A program made the position numbers and the translations under genes. This document shows positions 8,924-17,696 of a stretch of DNA of 64,000 nt, in pieces (within the stretch, counting starts at the first letter, position 1; each line of letters starts with the position of its first letter). Source of the stretch: Hyphomicrobiales bacterium (GTDB lineage: Bacteria; Pseudomonadota; Alphaproteobacteria; Rhizobiales; JAJFHB01); contig JAJFHE010000050.1 of assembly GCA_021775755.1 (NCBI GenBank), positions 407,842 through 471,841 of the forward strand, given 5' to 3'. The notes under the pieces were generated by a model. It saw nothing but the letters and a program-made list of their open reading frames with translations, did not search any database and had not been told where the DNA came from.

Positions 8924-11023
8924 ATGCCCTGGCGCCAAGTGTTCACAGCCTGCGTGCATCTCCTGCTTCTGTGGGTGTTTGCGGTATCTGTTGTGTCCGC
9001 GGGCGCGCGCGAGATATCCGCGGAACAGATTCAGATCGTGTTCCCCGTCGAAGGCGGGCACGCCGCCGCGTTGCAAACCAGTGGCCGCCCTGCCGCCGCC
9101 CGCGTCGTCGTTCAGGGCGAACTGCGCGGTTACGTGTTTTCCACCTTCGACATAACCGGATCGCTAGGATACTCGGGAAAACCGGTCGACATCCTGGTCG
9201 GCCTGACAACGGACGGCCTTATAACCGGCGCTCATCTGTTTCGGCACGAAGAACCGATCCTCATCATCGGTGTCGCGCCTGAAGACCTGGAAACTTTCGT
9301 TGCCGGTTTTGCAGGGTTCAATATTTCCGATGCGGTCAGTGCAACTGCGCGGGACTTGCCGCCGGTCGTGTCCGGCGCGAGCGTTTCGAGCGGTGTTATC
9401 GCCGACGCAATCGTGCGGTCCGCGCGCGCCGTGGCGAACGCCTACGGACTTGCGGGAGAGGACCCGCAGACCGCACGGCTCGACCGTTCATCGTTTGAAC
9501 CGGCCACCTGGCAAGATCTCCTGTCGGACGGCACGCTCGCCCAACTGACGTTGCGGCGCGGCGCCGTGGACCAGGCGCTTGGCATCGAATCAGATGAAGA
9601 GACGGCGAGCCGGCTGTTTATCGATCTTTATGCCGCGCTGATTACACCGCCGCGAGCTGGACAGAACCTGCTTGGACGCCGCGCCTTTGAGCGTATCGTT
9701 TCGCGCGCCGGTGCCCGGGACAATGCCATCCTGCTCGCGGCAAACGGCCTCTACTCATTCAAGGGAACCGGATATGTCCGATCGGGAGTGTTCGACCGGA
9801 TACAGATCGTACAGGGCTCACGCACGATCCGGCTGGTACGGGACGGCTATACGAACCTTGCGCGCATTGCGGCGGACGGTGCCCCTGAAATGCGCGAAAC
9901 CGGCGTGTTCACCCTGCCTGCGGACACCGGTTTCGACCCCCTCGAGCCGTGGCGGCTTGAACTGTTCGTCACCGGCGAAACAGCGGAGGGCGGTGTTCTC
10001 GGTTCCATGTTCCCGATCCACTATGTTCTGCCTTTGCGCTACCGGCTTGGGGAGACGCGCGAATCGGCCGTGTCGGTGGCCCCCGAAGCCAAGCCATTGT
10101 GGCGCCAGACCTGGGAAAACCGCACTTATGAAATTGCCGGTCTCGTCATCTGGCTCACCGTGTTTGCCGGCGTTCTAATTCTGCAGGACGCCGTGGTGCG
10201 CAACGACCGGTTTTACCGGTGGAGCCGTATTGCATTCCTGACCGTCACTCTTGTCTGGCTGGGCTGGATTGCCGGCGCGCAGCTTTCGGTGGTCAACATC
10301 ATCACATTCAGTCAGGCGCTTCTCAGCGGGTTTGAATGGGAGCTGTTTCTGCTCGATCCTCTGGTCTTTTTACTGTGGGGGTTCGTTGCGGTTGCACTGC
10401 TGTTCTGGGGCCGCGGGGTGTATTGCGGCTGGCTTTGCCCGTTCGGCGCCCTCCAGGAGCTTGTGAACCAGGTTGCCCGGTGGTTCAGAATACCCCAGTT
10501 CACCGTTCCGTTCGTGCTGCATGAACGGTTGTGGCCGATCAAGTACATACTGTTCCTCGGGTTGTTCGCGGTATCGCTGGGCTCGATCGAACTTGCCTTC
10601 AGAGGCGCCGAAGTCGAACCATTCAAGACGGCAATCTCCCTGAAGTTCATGCGTGAGTGGCCCTACGTCCTTTATGCGGTCGTGCTGCTCGGCGCCGGCC
10701 TGTTTATCGAGCGCTTTTATTGCCGGTATCTCTGTCCGCTCGGCGCCGCGCTCGCAATCCCGGCGCGCCTGCGCATGTTCGACTGGCTGCGGCGGCGGGC
10801 GCAATGCGGACTGGAGTGCAAGATCTGCGCGACCAATTGCACCGTGCAGGCGATCCATCCCAACGGTGAGATCAACCCCAATGAATGCATCCACTGCCTG
10901 AACTGCCAGCGCTTCTATTACGACAAAACCAATTGCCCGCCGCTGATCGTCAAGGAAAAGCGCCGGCAGCACCGCGAAGCCGTGGCACGAAAGGCGGCCG
11001 CGGAGGAAAAGAGCAAGTCATGA
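8924..11023 (+). CDS. nirI: NirI, NosR-family FMN/iron-sulfur membrane protein
   Basis: 699-residue inner-membrane electron-transfer protein of the NosR/NirI family; in Paracoccus NirI is needed for nirS expression or activity. Domains in order: signal or anchor (1-27), periplasmic FMN-binding domain (about 60-175), a large periplasmic linker, several membrane helices (about 400-600), two CxxxCP elements on the cytoplasmic face (CGWLCPFG, CRYLCPLG), and a terminal pair of 4Fe-4S sites (CKICATNC, CIHCLNC). The presumed flavinylation stretch reads SGASVSS (150-156) with Ser where Thr is usual. Position opposite nirS and before nirX argues for NirI over NosR, since nosZ is not seen here. Confidence 0.87.
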   Translation: MPWRQVFTACVHLLLLWVFAVSVVSAGAREISAEQIQIVFPVEGGHAAALQTSGRPAAARVVVQGELRGYVFSTFDITGSLGYSGKPVDILVGLTTDGLITGAHLFRHEEPILIIGVAPEDLETFVAGFAGFNISDAVSATARDLPPVVSGASVSSGVIADAIVRSARAVANAYGLAGEDPQTARLDRSSFEPATWQDLLSDGTLAQLTLRRGAVDQALGIESDEETASRLFIDLYAALITPPRAGQNLLGRRAFERIVSRAGARDNAILLAANGLYSFKGTGYVRSGVFDRIQIVQGSRTIRLVRDGYTNLARIAADGAPEMRETGVFTLPADTGFDPLEPWRLELFVTGETAEGGVLGSMFPIHYVLPLRYRLGETRESAVSVAPEAKPLWRQTWENRTYEIAGLVIWLTVFAGVLILQDAVVRNDRFYRWSRIAFLTVTLVWLGWIAGAQLSVVNIITFSQALLSGFEWELFLLDPLVFLLWGFVAVALLFWGRGVYCGWLCPFGALQELVNQVARWFRIPQFTVPFVLHERLWPIKYILFLGLFAVSLGSIELAFRGAEVEPFKTAISLKFMREWPYVLYAVVLLGAGLFIERFYCRYLCPLGAALAIPARLRMFDWLRRRAQCGLECKICATNCTVQAIHPNGEINPNECIHCLNCQRFYYDKTNCPPLIVKEKRRQHREAVARKAAAEEKSKS

Positions 11024-11955
11024 CGGCGCTCACGAGACGACGCTTTCTCAAGATTTCAGCCGGGCTTTCCGCCACGGCGGCGCTCGGCGGCAGCACGGCC
11101 TCGCAGGAGGCATACGTCTGGGAGGGGACGGCGCTTGGAACCCATGCACAGATCGTTCTGCGTCACCCCGACCGGGAATTTGCCGCCCGGGTGATCAGAA
11201 CCTGTCTTGATGAGGTGGAACGGCTCGAGTCGGTGTTCAGCCTTTACCAAACCGATTCGGAGTTGAACACGCTCAACCGGACCGGAAAGCTGCAACACCC
11301 CACCCACGACATGCGGGTGCTGGTGCACTTTTCCAAGTGGATGGGGGCCATGAGCGAGGGCGCATTCGATGTCAGCGTGCAGCCGTTGTGGGAGGCGATG
11401 GCGGTTCACTTCGCACAGTCGCCCGTCGCCACCGCAGCTTTCGAGAAACGCCTGAAGAAGCTGCGCGAACGTGTCGACTACCGGCGCATTGCCATCGGTG
11501 CGCAGGGCATCAGGCTACCGCAGGGCGTGAGGTTGACATTCAACGGCGTTGCGCAGGGTTACATCACAGACCGGGTTGCGGAACTGTTGCACCAGCATGG
11601 CTGGCGTGACGTTTTGATCAATCTGGGCGAGGTGCGGGCGCTGGAGGGGCAGACGTGGCCCGTGCGGCTGGCGCCCGATGGCGGACAGCTCGACTTGAGC
11701 GGCGCGGCGGTTGCGACATCCATGGGAGCGGCGACCCGGTTCGACGCGGAGGGGCGCTGGCATCACCTGCTGGATCCGCAAACAGGAAGAAGCGCCCGGA
11801 ACGACACGACGGTTTCGGTACAGGCGCCAAGTGCAGCTCTCGCCGATGCGCTCTCAACCGCACTTGCGGTATTGCCGCGCACCCACGGAAACTATGTGGC
11901 GCGGCGCTTTCCGAGAGCGTACGTTCATCGTCACGCGAGGTCTTCATTGACTTGA
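11020..11955 (+). CDS. nirX: NirX, ApbE-type FAD:protein FMN transferase
   Basis: 311-residue flavin transferase that attaches FMN to Thr/Ser of periplasmic targets, most likely NirI encoded just upstream. It begins with a twin-arginine signal (TRRRFLKIS) and has ApbE features: GTALGTHAQI, LESVFSLY, the LTFNGVAQGYITDRVAELL segment, NLGE, and the metal-site region SMGAATRF. The ATG at 11020 overlaps the nirI stop, so the longer in-frame start within nirI is rejected. Its stop codon lies inside the FNR-type box that serves hemA. Confidence 0.88.
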   Translation: MTALTRRRFLKISAGLSATAALGGSTASQEAYVWEGTALGTHAQIVLRHPDREFAARVIRTCLDEVERLESVFSLYQTDSELNTLNRTGKLQHPTHDMRVLVHFSKWMGAMSEGAFDVSVQPLWEAMAVHFAQSPVATAAFEKRLKKLRERVDYRRIAIGAQGIRLPQGVRLTFNGVAQGYITDRVAELLHQHGWRDVLINLGEVRALEGQTWPVRLAPDGGQLDLSGAAVATSMGAATRFDAEGRWHHLLDPQTGRSARNDTTVSVQAPSAALADALSTALAVLPRTHGNYVARRFPRAYVHRHARSSLT

Positions 11956-11992
11956 CAAAGATCAAGGCTTGTTGCGCGCGTGGGCGTATTCT
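11952..11992 (+). promoter_or_regulatory. FNR/NNR-type promoter of hemA
   Basis: The box TTGACAAAGATCAA occupies 11952-11965. TATTCT at 11987-11992 is a fitting -10 element. With a start near 12000 the box is centred at -41.5, the classic class II activation geometry. The first bases overlap the nirX stop codon. Confidence 0.75.
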
Positions 11993-12027
11993 CCTGAAGT
12001 GAAATCATACCCGCACGGGGACCGGCA

Positions 12028-13236
12028 ATGAATTATGAATCCGAGTTCGAACAGGCCGTCGCGGCTGTAAAAGCGCAAGGCCGGTATCGCGTTTTCGCCA
12101 ACCTGGAACGCATATCCGGGCAGTTTCCACTGGCACGGGATCATGACCGCGGCGGCCGTGAAGTGGTGGTGTGGTGTTCGAACGATTACCTTGGCATGGG
12201 TCAGAACGCCGTTGTCCGCGACGCCATGTGCGACGCGGTCCAATCCATGGGCGCAGGCGCCGGCGGCACACGCAACATTTCCGGCACGACCTTCCTTCAC
12301 AATGCTCTCGAGGCATCGCTGGCAAAATTGCACAACAAGGAAGCAGCGCTTCTGTTCACGTCGGGCTATGTATCGAACGCTGCCGGCATCTCCACCCTGG
12401 CGCAATTGCTTCCCGACTGCGTCATATTTTCAGACGAGCTCAATCATGCCTCGATGATCGACGGCGTGCGGCGTTCGGGAGCGGCCAAGCGCATCTTCCG
12501 CCACAACGACGTTGCCCATCTGGAAGAGCTTCTGGCGGCAGAGCCGAAGGAACGGGCCAAGCTGATCGTGTTTGAGTCGGTTTATTCAATGGACGGCGAT
12601 GTAGCGCCGATCTCTGAAATCTGCGACCTCGCCGACCGCTACAATGCCATGACCTATCTCGACGAAGTCCACGCGGTCGGCCTCTATGGCGACACCGGTG
12701 GCGGCATATCGGAACGCGAAGGACTTGCCCATCGCCTGACCTGCATCGAAGGCACGCTTGCAAAGGCCTTCGGCCTCATGGGTGGCTACATTGCCGCGTC
12801 GGAAGCGGCGTGCGATGCCATGCGGTGCAATGCCCCCGGATTCATTTTCACGACATCCCTGCCGCCGGCCATCCTCAATGGCGCGCTTACCAGCGTAAAG
12901 TATGTGCGTGAGCACAATGAGCTCCGGCAGAAACATCAGGAGCGCGCAGCCCGGCTCAAGTCAATGATTGCCGCAGCGCACCTGCCCCTGATGCCGTCGC
13001 AAACCCATATCGTGCCGGTACTTGTCGGCGATCCCGTACACGCCAAGGCGCTGACCGACTATCTCATGGACGCGCGCGGCATCTATGTGCAGCCGATCAA
13101 CTACCCCACCGTTCCGCGGGGCACGGAGCGGCTGCGCCTCACCCCCTCGCCGCTGCACACCGACGCCATGATGGAAGATCTCGTCGCCGCGCTGTGCGAC
13201 GCGTGGCGCGAGCTTGAGCTGCCGCTGGCGGCTTAG
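12028..13236 (+). CDS. hemA: 5-aminolevulinate synthase (C4 pathway)
   Basis: PLP enzyme condensing glycine with succinyl-CoA to 5-aminolevulinate, the first step of tetrapyrrole synthesis in alphaproteobacteria. The 402 residues match the family from [20 protein letters not shown] onward, with [23 protein letters not shown], the active-site Lys motif [13 protein letters not shown], and the C-terminal [12 protein letters not shown]. It is transcribed from an FNR/NNR-type promoter, so this copy probably supplies the extra heme and heme d1 demanded by denitrification. A second housekeeping copy elsewhere is possible but not visible. Confidence 0.93.
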   Translation: MNYESEFEQAVAAVKAQGRYRVFANLERISGQFPLARDHDRGGREVVVWCSNDYLGMGQNAVVRDAMCDAVQSMGAGAGGTRNISGTTFLHNALEASLAKLHNKEAALLFTSGYVSNAAGISTLAQLLPDCVIFSDELNHASMIDGVRRSGAAKRIFRHNDVAHLEELLAAEPKERAKLIVFESVYSMDGDVAPISEICDLADRYNAMTYLDEVHAVGLYGDTGGGISEREGLAHRLTCIEGTLAKAFGLMGGYIAASEAACDAMRCNAPGFIFTTSLPPAILNGALTSVKYVREHNELRQKHQERAARLKSMIAAAHLPLMPSQTHIVPVLVGDPVHAKALTDYLMDARGIYVQPINYPTVPRGTERLRLTPSPLHTDAMMEDLVAALCDAWRELELPLAA

Positions 13237-13336
13237 CCACCCTAGCAAACCTGGCCGGAAAGTTACGCAACCGCGTCTATCCGTGGTAGCGCTGGCACGT
13301 CTATGTCGGAAATCCTCCGGCGAAGCGGATCCGACG

Positions 13337-14554
13337 ATGCCCAACGCCCCTGCCTCACCGCCGAGCATGCTGACGCTGATCCTGCTTACGTGGCTTTCGG
13401 TGTTGTCTTTGAACATGTTCCTGCCATCGCTTGCGAGCATGGCCGTGTTCTTTCAAGCCGACTATGCCATCGTCAGCCTGTCTCTGGCGGGGTATCTCGG
13501 CGTAACTGCCATATTGCAACTGATCATGGGCCCGCTGTCGGACAGGTATGGACGGCGGCCAATACTTCTGGCGGCGCTGACAATCTTCACTGTGGCGTCA
13601 CTGGCCTGTGCGCTATCCACCGACATCTGGGTGTTCCTGGCGTTCCGCATGCTGCAGGGCGCGATCATTTCGGGCTGGGTACTGTCGCTTGCGGTGATCC
13701 GCGACACGGTGCCTGAAAAGGAAGCGGCCAGCCGCATCGGCTATGTGGCGATGGCCATGGCGATCGCACCCATGCTCGGACCCATAGCGGGCGGGGCACT
13801 CGATGAACTGTTCGGCTGGCGCTCAAATTTCTTCGCCTACGCAGGCGCCGGCATTGCGGTGCTCGCCCTGTGCTGGTTCGATCTTGGAGAAACCAACAAG
13901 ACACCCACGGAAACGTTCGCAAAGCAGGTTCAGACCTATCCGGAACTCTTCGGATCGCGGCGGTTCTGGGGTTATGCGGTGTGCACGGCGTTTTCAACCG
14001 GGGCGTTTTACTCGTTTCTTGCAGGTGTGCCGCTGGTGGCGGAAACGCTTCTGGCGATATCACCCGCCATGGTGGGCTTTTATATCGGAACCATCACCGC
14101 CGGGTTCATGCTCGGCAGCTTTCTGTCGGGCCGCTACGCCAACCGGTTTCCGCTTCTGACGATGATCATTTCCGGACGGGTGATCGCCTGTGCCGGACTT
14201 GTGGCGGGGCTTGCCTTGTTCATGGCGGGCTATGTGAATGTGCTGTCGCTGTTCGGAGCGACGGTCTTCGTCGGTCTCGGCAACGGATTGACCATGCCAA
14301 GCTGCAACGTGGGCGCGATGTCGGTCCGCCCCGGACTGGCGGGCAGCGCGGCCGGACTTTCAGGCGCGCTGACAATCGGCGGCGGTGCCGCACTGACGAC
14401 AATCACCGGAGCGATCCTGACGCCGGAAAACGGGCCCTATGCACTGCTCGGCATGATGCTGTTCTGTTCCGCGATGGCGCTTGCCGCCGCTTTGTATGTG
14501 CTTTGGGTCGATCGGCGTGAAAAGTCATCGCCTTCGCCGCACGCGCAGGCATAG
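13337..14554 (+). CDS. MFS transporter, Bcr/CflA drug-resistance type
   Basis: 405-residue, twelve-helix major facilitator. It has the family motif GPLSDRYGRRPILLAAL between helices 2 and 3 and a Bcr/CflA-like profile: LSLNMFLPSLASMAVFF near the N terminus and GPIAGGALDELFGWRSNF around helices 5-6. The start MPNAPASPPS at 13337 is favoured because the longer in-frame ORF begins inside the hemA 3' end and lacks membrane character. It follows hemA by 100 bases in the same direction. The substrate is unknown. Confidence 0.85.
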   Translation: MPNAPASPPSMLTLILLTWLSVLSLNMFLPSLASMAVFFQADYAIVSLSLAGYLGVTAILQLIMGPLSDRYGRRPILLAALTIFTVASLACALSTDIWVFLAFRMLQGAIISGWVLSLAVIRDTVPEKEAASRIGYVAMAMAIAPMLGPIAGGALDELFGWRSNFFAYAGAGIAVLALCWFDLGETNKTPTETFAKQVQTYPELFGSRRFWGYAVCTAFSTGAFYSFLAGVPLVAETLLAISPAMVGFYIGTITAGFMLGSFLSGRYANRFPLLTMIISGRVIACAGLVAGLALFMAGYVNVLSLFGATVFVGLGNGLTMPSCNVGAMSVRPGLAGSAAGLSGALTIGGGAALTTITGAILTPENGPYALLGMMLFCSAMALAAALYVLWVDRREKSSPSPHAQA

Positions 14555-14567
14555 CCGAATTGTTGTG

Positions 14568-15182
14568 CTAGGCGCCGCTCTGGTCGAGGGCACGGGCGAC
14601 CAGGCCTTTCAGTTTTTCAGGCATATCGAGCTGCAATGCTGCTTCGTGACCCGCCGGGGACATTTTCCGCCAGGTTTTCGCAACGATGGCGACCACTTTG
14701 TCATCATCGTGGCCCGATGCAAACTCCGCCGCGTAATGTTCTAGAAACACAAGGCACGCCACATCTTCTAGCGTTTGCGCATCGGCATCGCGCTTCAGGG
14801 CCTCCTTGCGCACAAGAGACATGGCGCGAGTGACCGCCTCCGCTGGATAACCGCACTCTTCCATGATGCCGCCAAGGCGCTCGGCATGGTGTTGCTTGAG
14901 GGCCGTGCGCCACCCGAGGTAACCGGCGCGGCCCTGCGGATAGTCCGCCCGCGGAAGTATCCAGCGCTCAATGTGCTGGGCGTGCACGGCAAGTCGCAAT
15001 TCCTCGCTGGCCTGCGGCTCAAACAGCGAAAGCGTCCGACTCATGCGCTGCGAATAGAGCCGTTCCCGGGCGACCTTGCCCGCGTCGGTATCCATCCGGT
15101 TGGGATCTGCATCGTTCACAATATCAATGGCCACGAGCGCGGCGGCAAAGCGGCCTTCGTTTTGCACAGTGTCAGGCGTCAT
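14568..15182 (-). CDS. DUF4202 family protein
   Basis: 204-residue soluble protein of the DUF4202 family, function not established. Recognisable conserved blocks are FAAALVAIDIVNDADPN, RERLYSQRMSRTL, LRLAVHAQHIERW, GRAGYLGWRTALKQHHAE, LEDVACLVFLEHY and KTWRKMSPAG. Conserved His/Asp residues (QHIERW, LKQHHAE, LEDVACLVFLEHY) could form a metal site of HD-like type; that is inference. The start MTPDTVQNEG overlaps the hemerythrin gene by 11 bases and they are probably cotranscribed. Confidence 0.8.
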   Translation of the reverse strand: MTPDTVQNEGRFAAALVAIDIVNDADPNRMDTDAGKVARERLYSQRMSRTLSLFEPQASEELRLAVHAQHIERWILPRADYPQGRAGYLGWRTALKQHHAERLGGIMEECGYPAEAVTRAMSLVRKEALKRDADAQTLEDVACLVFLEHYAAEFASGHDDDKVVAIVAKTWRKMSPAGHEAALQLDMPEKLKGLVARALDQSGA

Positions 15183-15588
15183 GATGGGCGTGCGGCAAGG
15201 CCGCGTGGAGCTTGGCATCGAATGTGGAGAAATGCGTAGTGAACCAGCTGTTCAAATGCTGCGTCAGTGTTGCCTCGAAGGTTTCGTATGCCCCCGCGTC
15301 ATAACTGATCATGATGTCGCGGATGTCGTCCAGAAGCTCTTCATGGTTGTCCTTATGCGCCTGGTAATCGGGATAAGAGGCATTTCGCATGACCCGTTCC
15401 TCGAGCGCGAAGTGCGTTGAGATCTGCACGTTGATCTCGCCGAGGAACTCCTCGACCTCGTCCCGGGTGGCTCCGGCCTTGCCGAGTTTTCCATGCAGTT
15501 CGTTGATGAGATCAACAAGCTCGCGGTGTTCGTGATCAACACCTGCATCGCCCGTATTGAATTCATCGCGCCATTCAATTAATGCCAT
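15172..15588 (-). CDS. Bacteriohemerythrin
   Basis: 138-residue diiron protein binding O2 or NO. All ligand positions are seen: GVDHEHRELV, HFALEERVM (HxxxE), HKDNHEELL (HxxxH) and HLNSWFTTHFSTFDAKL. In a nitrite/NO respiration cluster it may carry oxygen or scavenge NO. It sits directly upstream of DUF4202, ten bases after the anchored protein at 15598-16101, in the minus-strand transcription unit that starts with the heme-copper enzyme genes. Confidence 0.92.
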   Translation of the reverse strand: MALIEWRDEFNTGDAGVDHEHRELVDLINELHGKLGKAGATRDEVEEFLGEINVQISTHFALEERVMRNASYPDYQAHKDNHEELLDDIRDIMISYDAGAYETFEATLTQHLNSWFTTHFSTFDAKLHAALPHAHHDA

Positions 15589-15597
15589 GTGCCGGCC

Positions 15598-16101
15598 TCA
15601 CCTGAATACGAACCCGCCCGCTTCCGGGCGGAACTGAACAACAAGCAATTGGGACGGTTCCAAAACAAACTCCGCGGAGCCCTCGTAATCGAATCCCTCT
15701 TCCCGGTCCGTGTCGCGCAGGCGCACAGCAATGGAATGTGCACCGGCTGCCACCTGGAAGCTGTCATAATACACCGCCGGGCCGTCACCGTGCAGCCCCG
15801 ATGCGGCAATGACTTCGCGATGCACCCTCTGGCCGTCGACATCGAGCTCGATCACTACCGGCAGACGGTCGCGCGGGCAATCCATCAAACGCCGCATGTT
15901 CGCCGCCATTTCCTCAAGTTCCGCCGCGGTGCGCCGGCGGCATCCGCCAACATGCTGACCGCCATGCACGAAAGTCATTTTGATAAGTGCCTGACCTTCT
16001 GGAAAATGCTGATAGGCGGGAGAGCTGGCTAAGAAACCGACACCGGCCACCAGCGCCAGCAGGACTATCGCCTGCCCGGCGTATTTTGCGATGTCACGCA
16101 T
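15598..16101 (-). CDS. Membrane-anchored periplasmic protein of unknown function
   Basis: 167 residues. One N-terminal transmembrane helix (AGQAIVLLALVAGVGFLASS) is followed by a predicted extracytoplasmic domain. That domain begins with VHGGQHVGGCRRRTAAELEEM, contains a second Cys (RLMDCPRD), and ends in a strand-rich part (VPYYDSF-like region, GAHSIAVRLRD, FDYEGSAEFVLEPSQLLVV). I do not recognise a named family. The start at 16101 overlaps the stop of the cytochrome b fusion gene by eight bases, so it is cotranscribed with it. Two periplasmic Cys about 35 residues apart could bind metal or form a disulfide, but this is speculative. Confidence 0.72.
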   Translation of the reverse strand: MRDIAKYAGQAIVLLALVAGVGFLASSPAYQHFPEGQALIKMTFVHGGQHVGGCRRRTAAELEEMAANMRRLMDCPRDRLPVVIELDVDGQRVHREVIAASGLHGDGPAVYYDSFQVAAGAHSIAVRLRDTDREEGFDYEGSAEFVLEPSQLLVVQFRPEAGGFVFR

Positions 16102-17683
16102 TTTCCGTGTTCTCGCTTTTCCTGAGGACGGGAGGAACCGGTGCCTCATCGCCCTTGTGGGGCAGTTTCGGAAGGCTCTTGAGGGTTTCCGCAAAGGCGC
16201 TCACCCGGCGGCCAAGTGAACCTCGATCACCACGTGCGAGCCACAGTCGTGCAAGACGTTCGCGCGGCACGCGGCGGCGCAGCGTCGGGTCACGGGTCCG
16301 ATCGATACGCGCTTCGGTCCACGTGTTGCCGAACCGGTTGTTGCAATCTTCGCGGGCGCAACCGGCAACCACGACGCCGTCCGCAAGGTCCCGATTGAGA
16401 ACATAGTCGATGAAGGGCGGCGGCAGCATGCCAGCGCAGAGCACCGTGACATAGGAGGTCGACACATCTCCGGCGGTGTTGCCGTTGAGCGTGTTTTCAC
16501 AACCAATGACAATCACACGAGCGTCGCCGACAAGTCCGACCGAAGCCTTCCCGACCGCTTCGCGCAAGTCGGCGAGAGATAGATGCGGCAGGTCTATGCC
16601 GGTCGCGATATCGCGGCGGCGGCGGAAGGGCGTGGAGCTGGGACAGGCGCCGACGCAAATACCGCATGAAACGCAAAGCGTTGGATTGACGACCGCTTCA
16701 AGATCGAACTTCGCGCCATCGGTTCGCGGCTGCATGGTGACGGCACCATAAGGGCAGTCGTCGGCGCAGCGCGAACAGCCATTGCAATGATCCAGATGCA
16801 CGACCGCTGCGGGGGCGCGGCGCATCGGCGGCATCCATGGCAGCAGCACCAGAGTGAGCGTGCCAATCAGCGCGGCGGCCCACACCGTGCCTGACGACCA
16901 GTAGTCGAGCAGCGGATAAAAACCCAGATAGAACCAGTCGAGATTGACAATGCCGGCAACCTTGCCAAGGTCGGCGGGCGCATGACTTAACGCCGGTTTG
17001 ACCAGCGACAACACGATGAATGCCAGAAACATGCCGACCGCCAGGCCGCGTGGCGGATGGATCTTCGGGCGGCTGACGCGCCACAGATGAATCCACATCA
17101 CCAGGAGCAGCAGCAACGGTGCCGCGATGTGTAGAAAGATCATAAGCGAGAAGAAGCGATCATCCAGCATGTCGGATGTCAGGAAGTTGGCCGCGATGGG
17201 GGTGCCGAAAATCGGCAGCCAGTCGAACCACTCGGTTGTCCGGACCGCGATGAACTGGGCGAGTTGGTCCCACACCAGCCAGTAACCGGTAATGCCGCAC
17301 ACGAACAGCAGCGCGATGACCGGCGCGCCCGTGACCCAACTGAACCAGCGCACACCACGATAACGGTCGCGCGCAAATTCACGCAGGAGATGCAGCACCA
17401 TGAAAAGCACCATGCCGTCGGACGCATAGCGGTGCAGAGACCGCATGACACCGGCCAAATACCACTGGTCGTGTGTCATGTACTCGACGGACTGGTAAGC
17501 CGCCGTAATGCCGGTATCGAAGAATATGTACAGATAGATCCCCGTCGCGGCGACGATCCAGTACATAAAGAATCCGAGTGCGCCAAGATGGCGCAACGGA
17601 TTCCAGACCTGCCCGAAGGGCCAGTCGAGAACGCGTTCAACGAGGTCGAGGCCCCAGCAAATCGGGCGTTGCACTAGCTTCAT
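16094..17683 (-). CDS. Cytochrome b / 2[4Fe-4S] ferredoxin / FlpD(MvhD)-like fusion protein
   Basis: 529 residues with three parts. (i) A cytochrome b N-terminal-type membrane domain (1-285) has likely heme ligands His84, His98, His185 and His199. (ii) Two 4Fe-4S motifs follow, Cys300/303/306/310 and Cys337/340/343/347. (iii) An FlpD/MvhD-like iron-sulfur domain (about 388-460) has IGCENTLNG, TVLCAGMLPP and AGCAREDCNNRFGN (Cys395, 416, 442, 447). The layout suggests transfer between a cytoplasmic carrier and membrane hemes. It lies between sco and the anchored periplasmic protein in the putative NO reductase operon, so it may feed electrons to that system. No disulfide-reductase or hydrogenase partner is visible in the window. 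Confidence 0.82.
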   Translation of the reverse strand: MKLVQRPICWGLDLVERVLDWPFGQVWNPLRHLGALGFFMYWIVAATGIYLYIFFDTGITAAYQSVEYMTHDQWYLAGVMRSLHRYASDGMVLFMVLHLLREFARDRYRGVRWFSWVTGAPVIALLFVCGITGYWLVWDQLAQFIAVRTTEWFDWLPIFGTPIAANFLTSDMLDDRFFSLMIFLHIAAPLLLLLVMWIHLWRVSRPKIHPPRGLAVGMFLAFIVLSLVKPALSHAPADLGKVAGIVNLDWFYLGFYPLLDYWSSGTVWAAALIGTLTLVLLPWMPPMRRAPAAVVHLDHCNGCSRCADDCPYGAVTMQPRTDGAKFDLEAVVNPTLCVSCGICVGACPSSTPFRRRRDIATGIDLPHLSLADLREAVGKASVGLVGDARVIVIGCENTLNGNTAGDVSTSYVTVLCAGMLPPPFIDYVLNRDLADGVVVAGCAREDCNNRFGNTWTEARIDRTRDPTLRRRVPRERLARLWLARGDRGSLGRRVSAFAETLKSLPKLPHKGDEAPVPPVLRKSENTENA

Positions 17684-17696
17684 GAAGTGGTCCAGA

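Noticed and set aside
8924-11023. Calling the NosR-family gene nosR
   Set aside because: No nosZ, nosD or nosF is nearby; divergent nirS and downstream nirX match the nirI arrangement.
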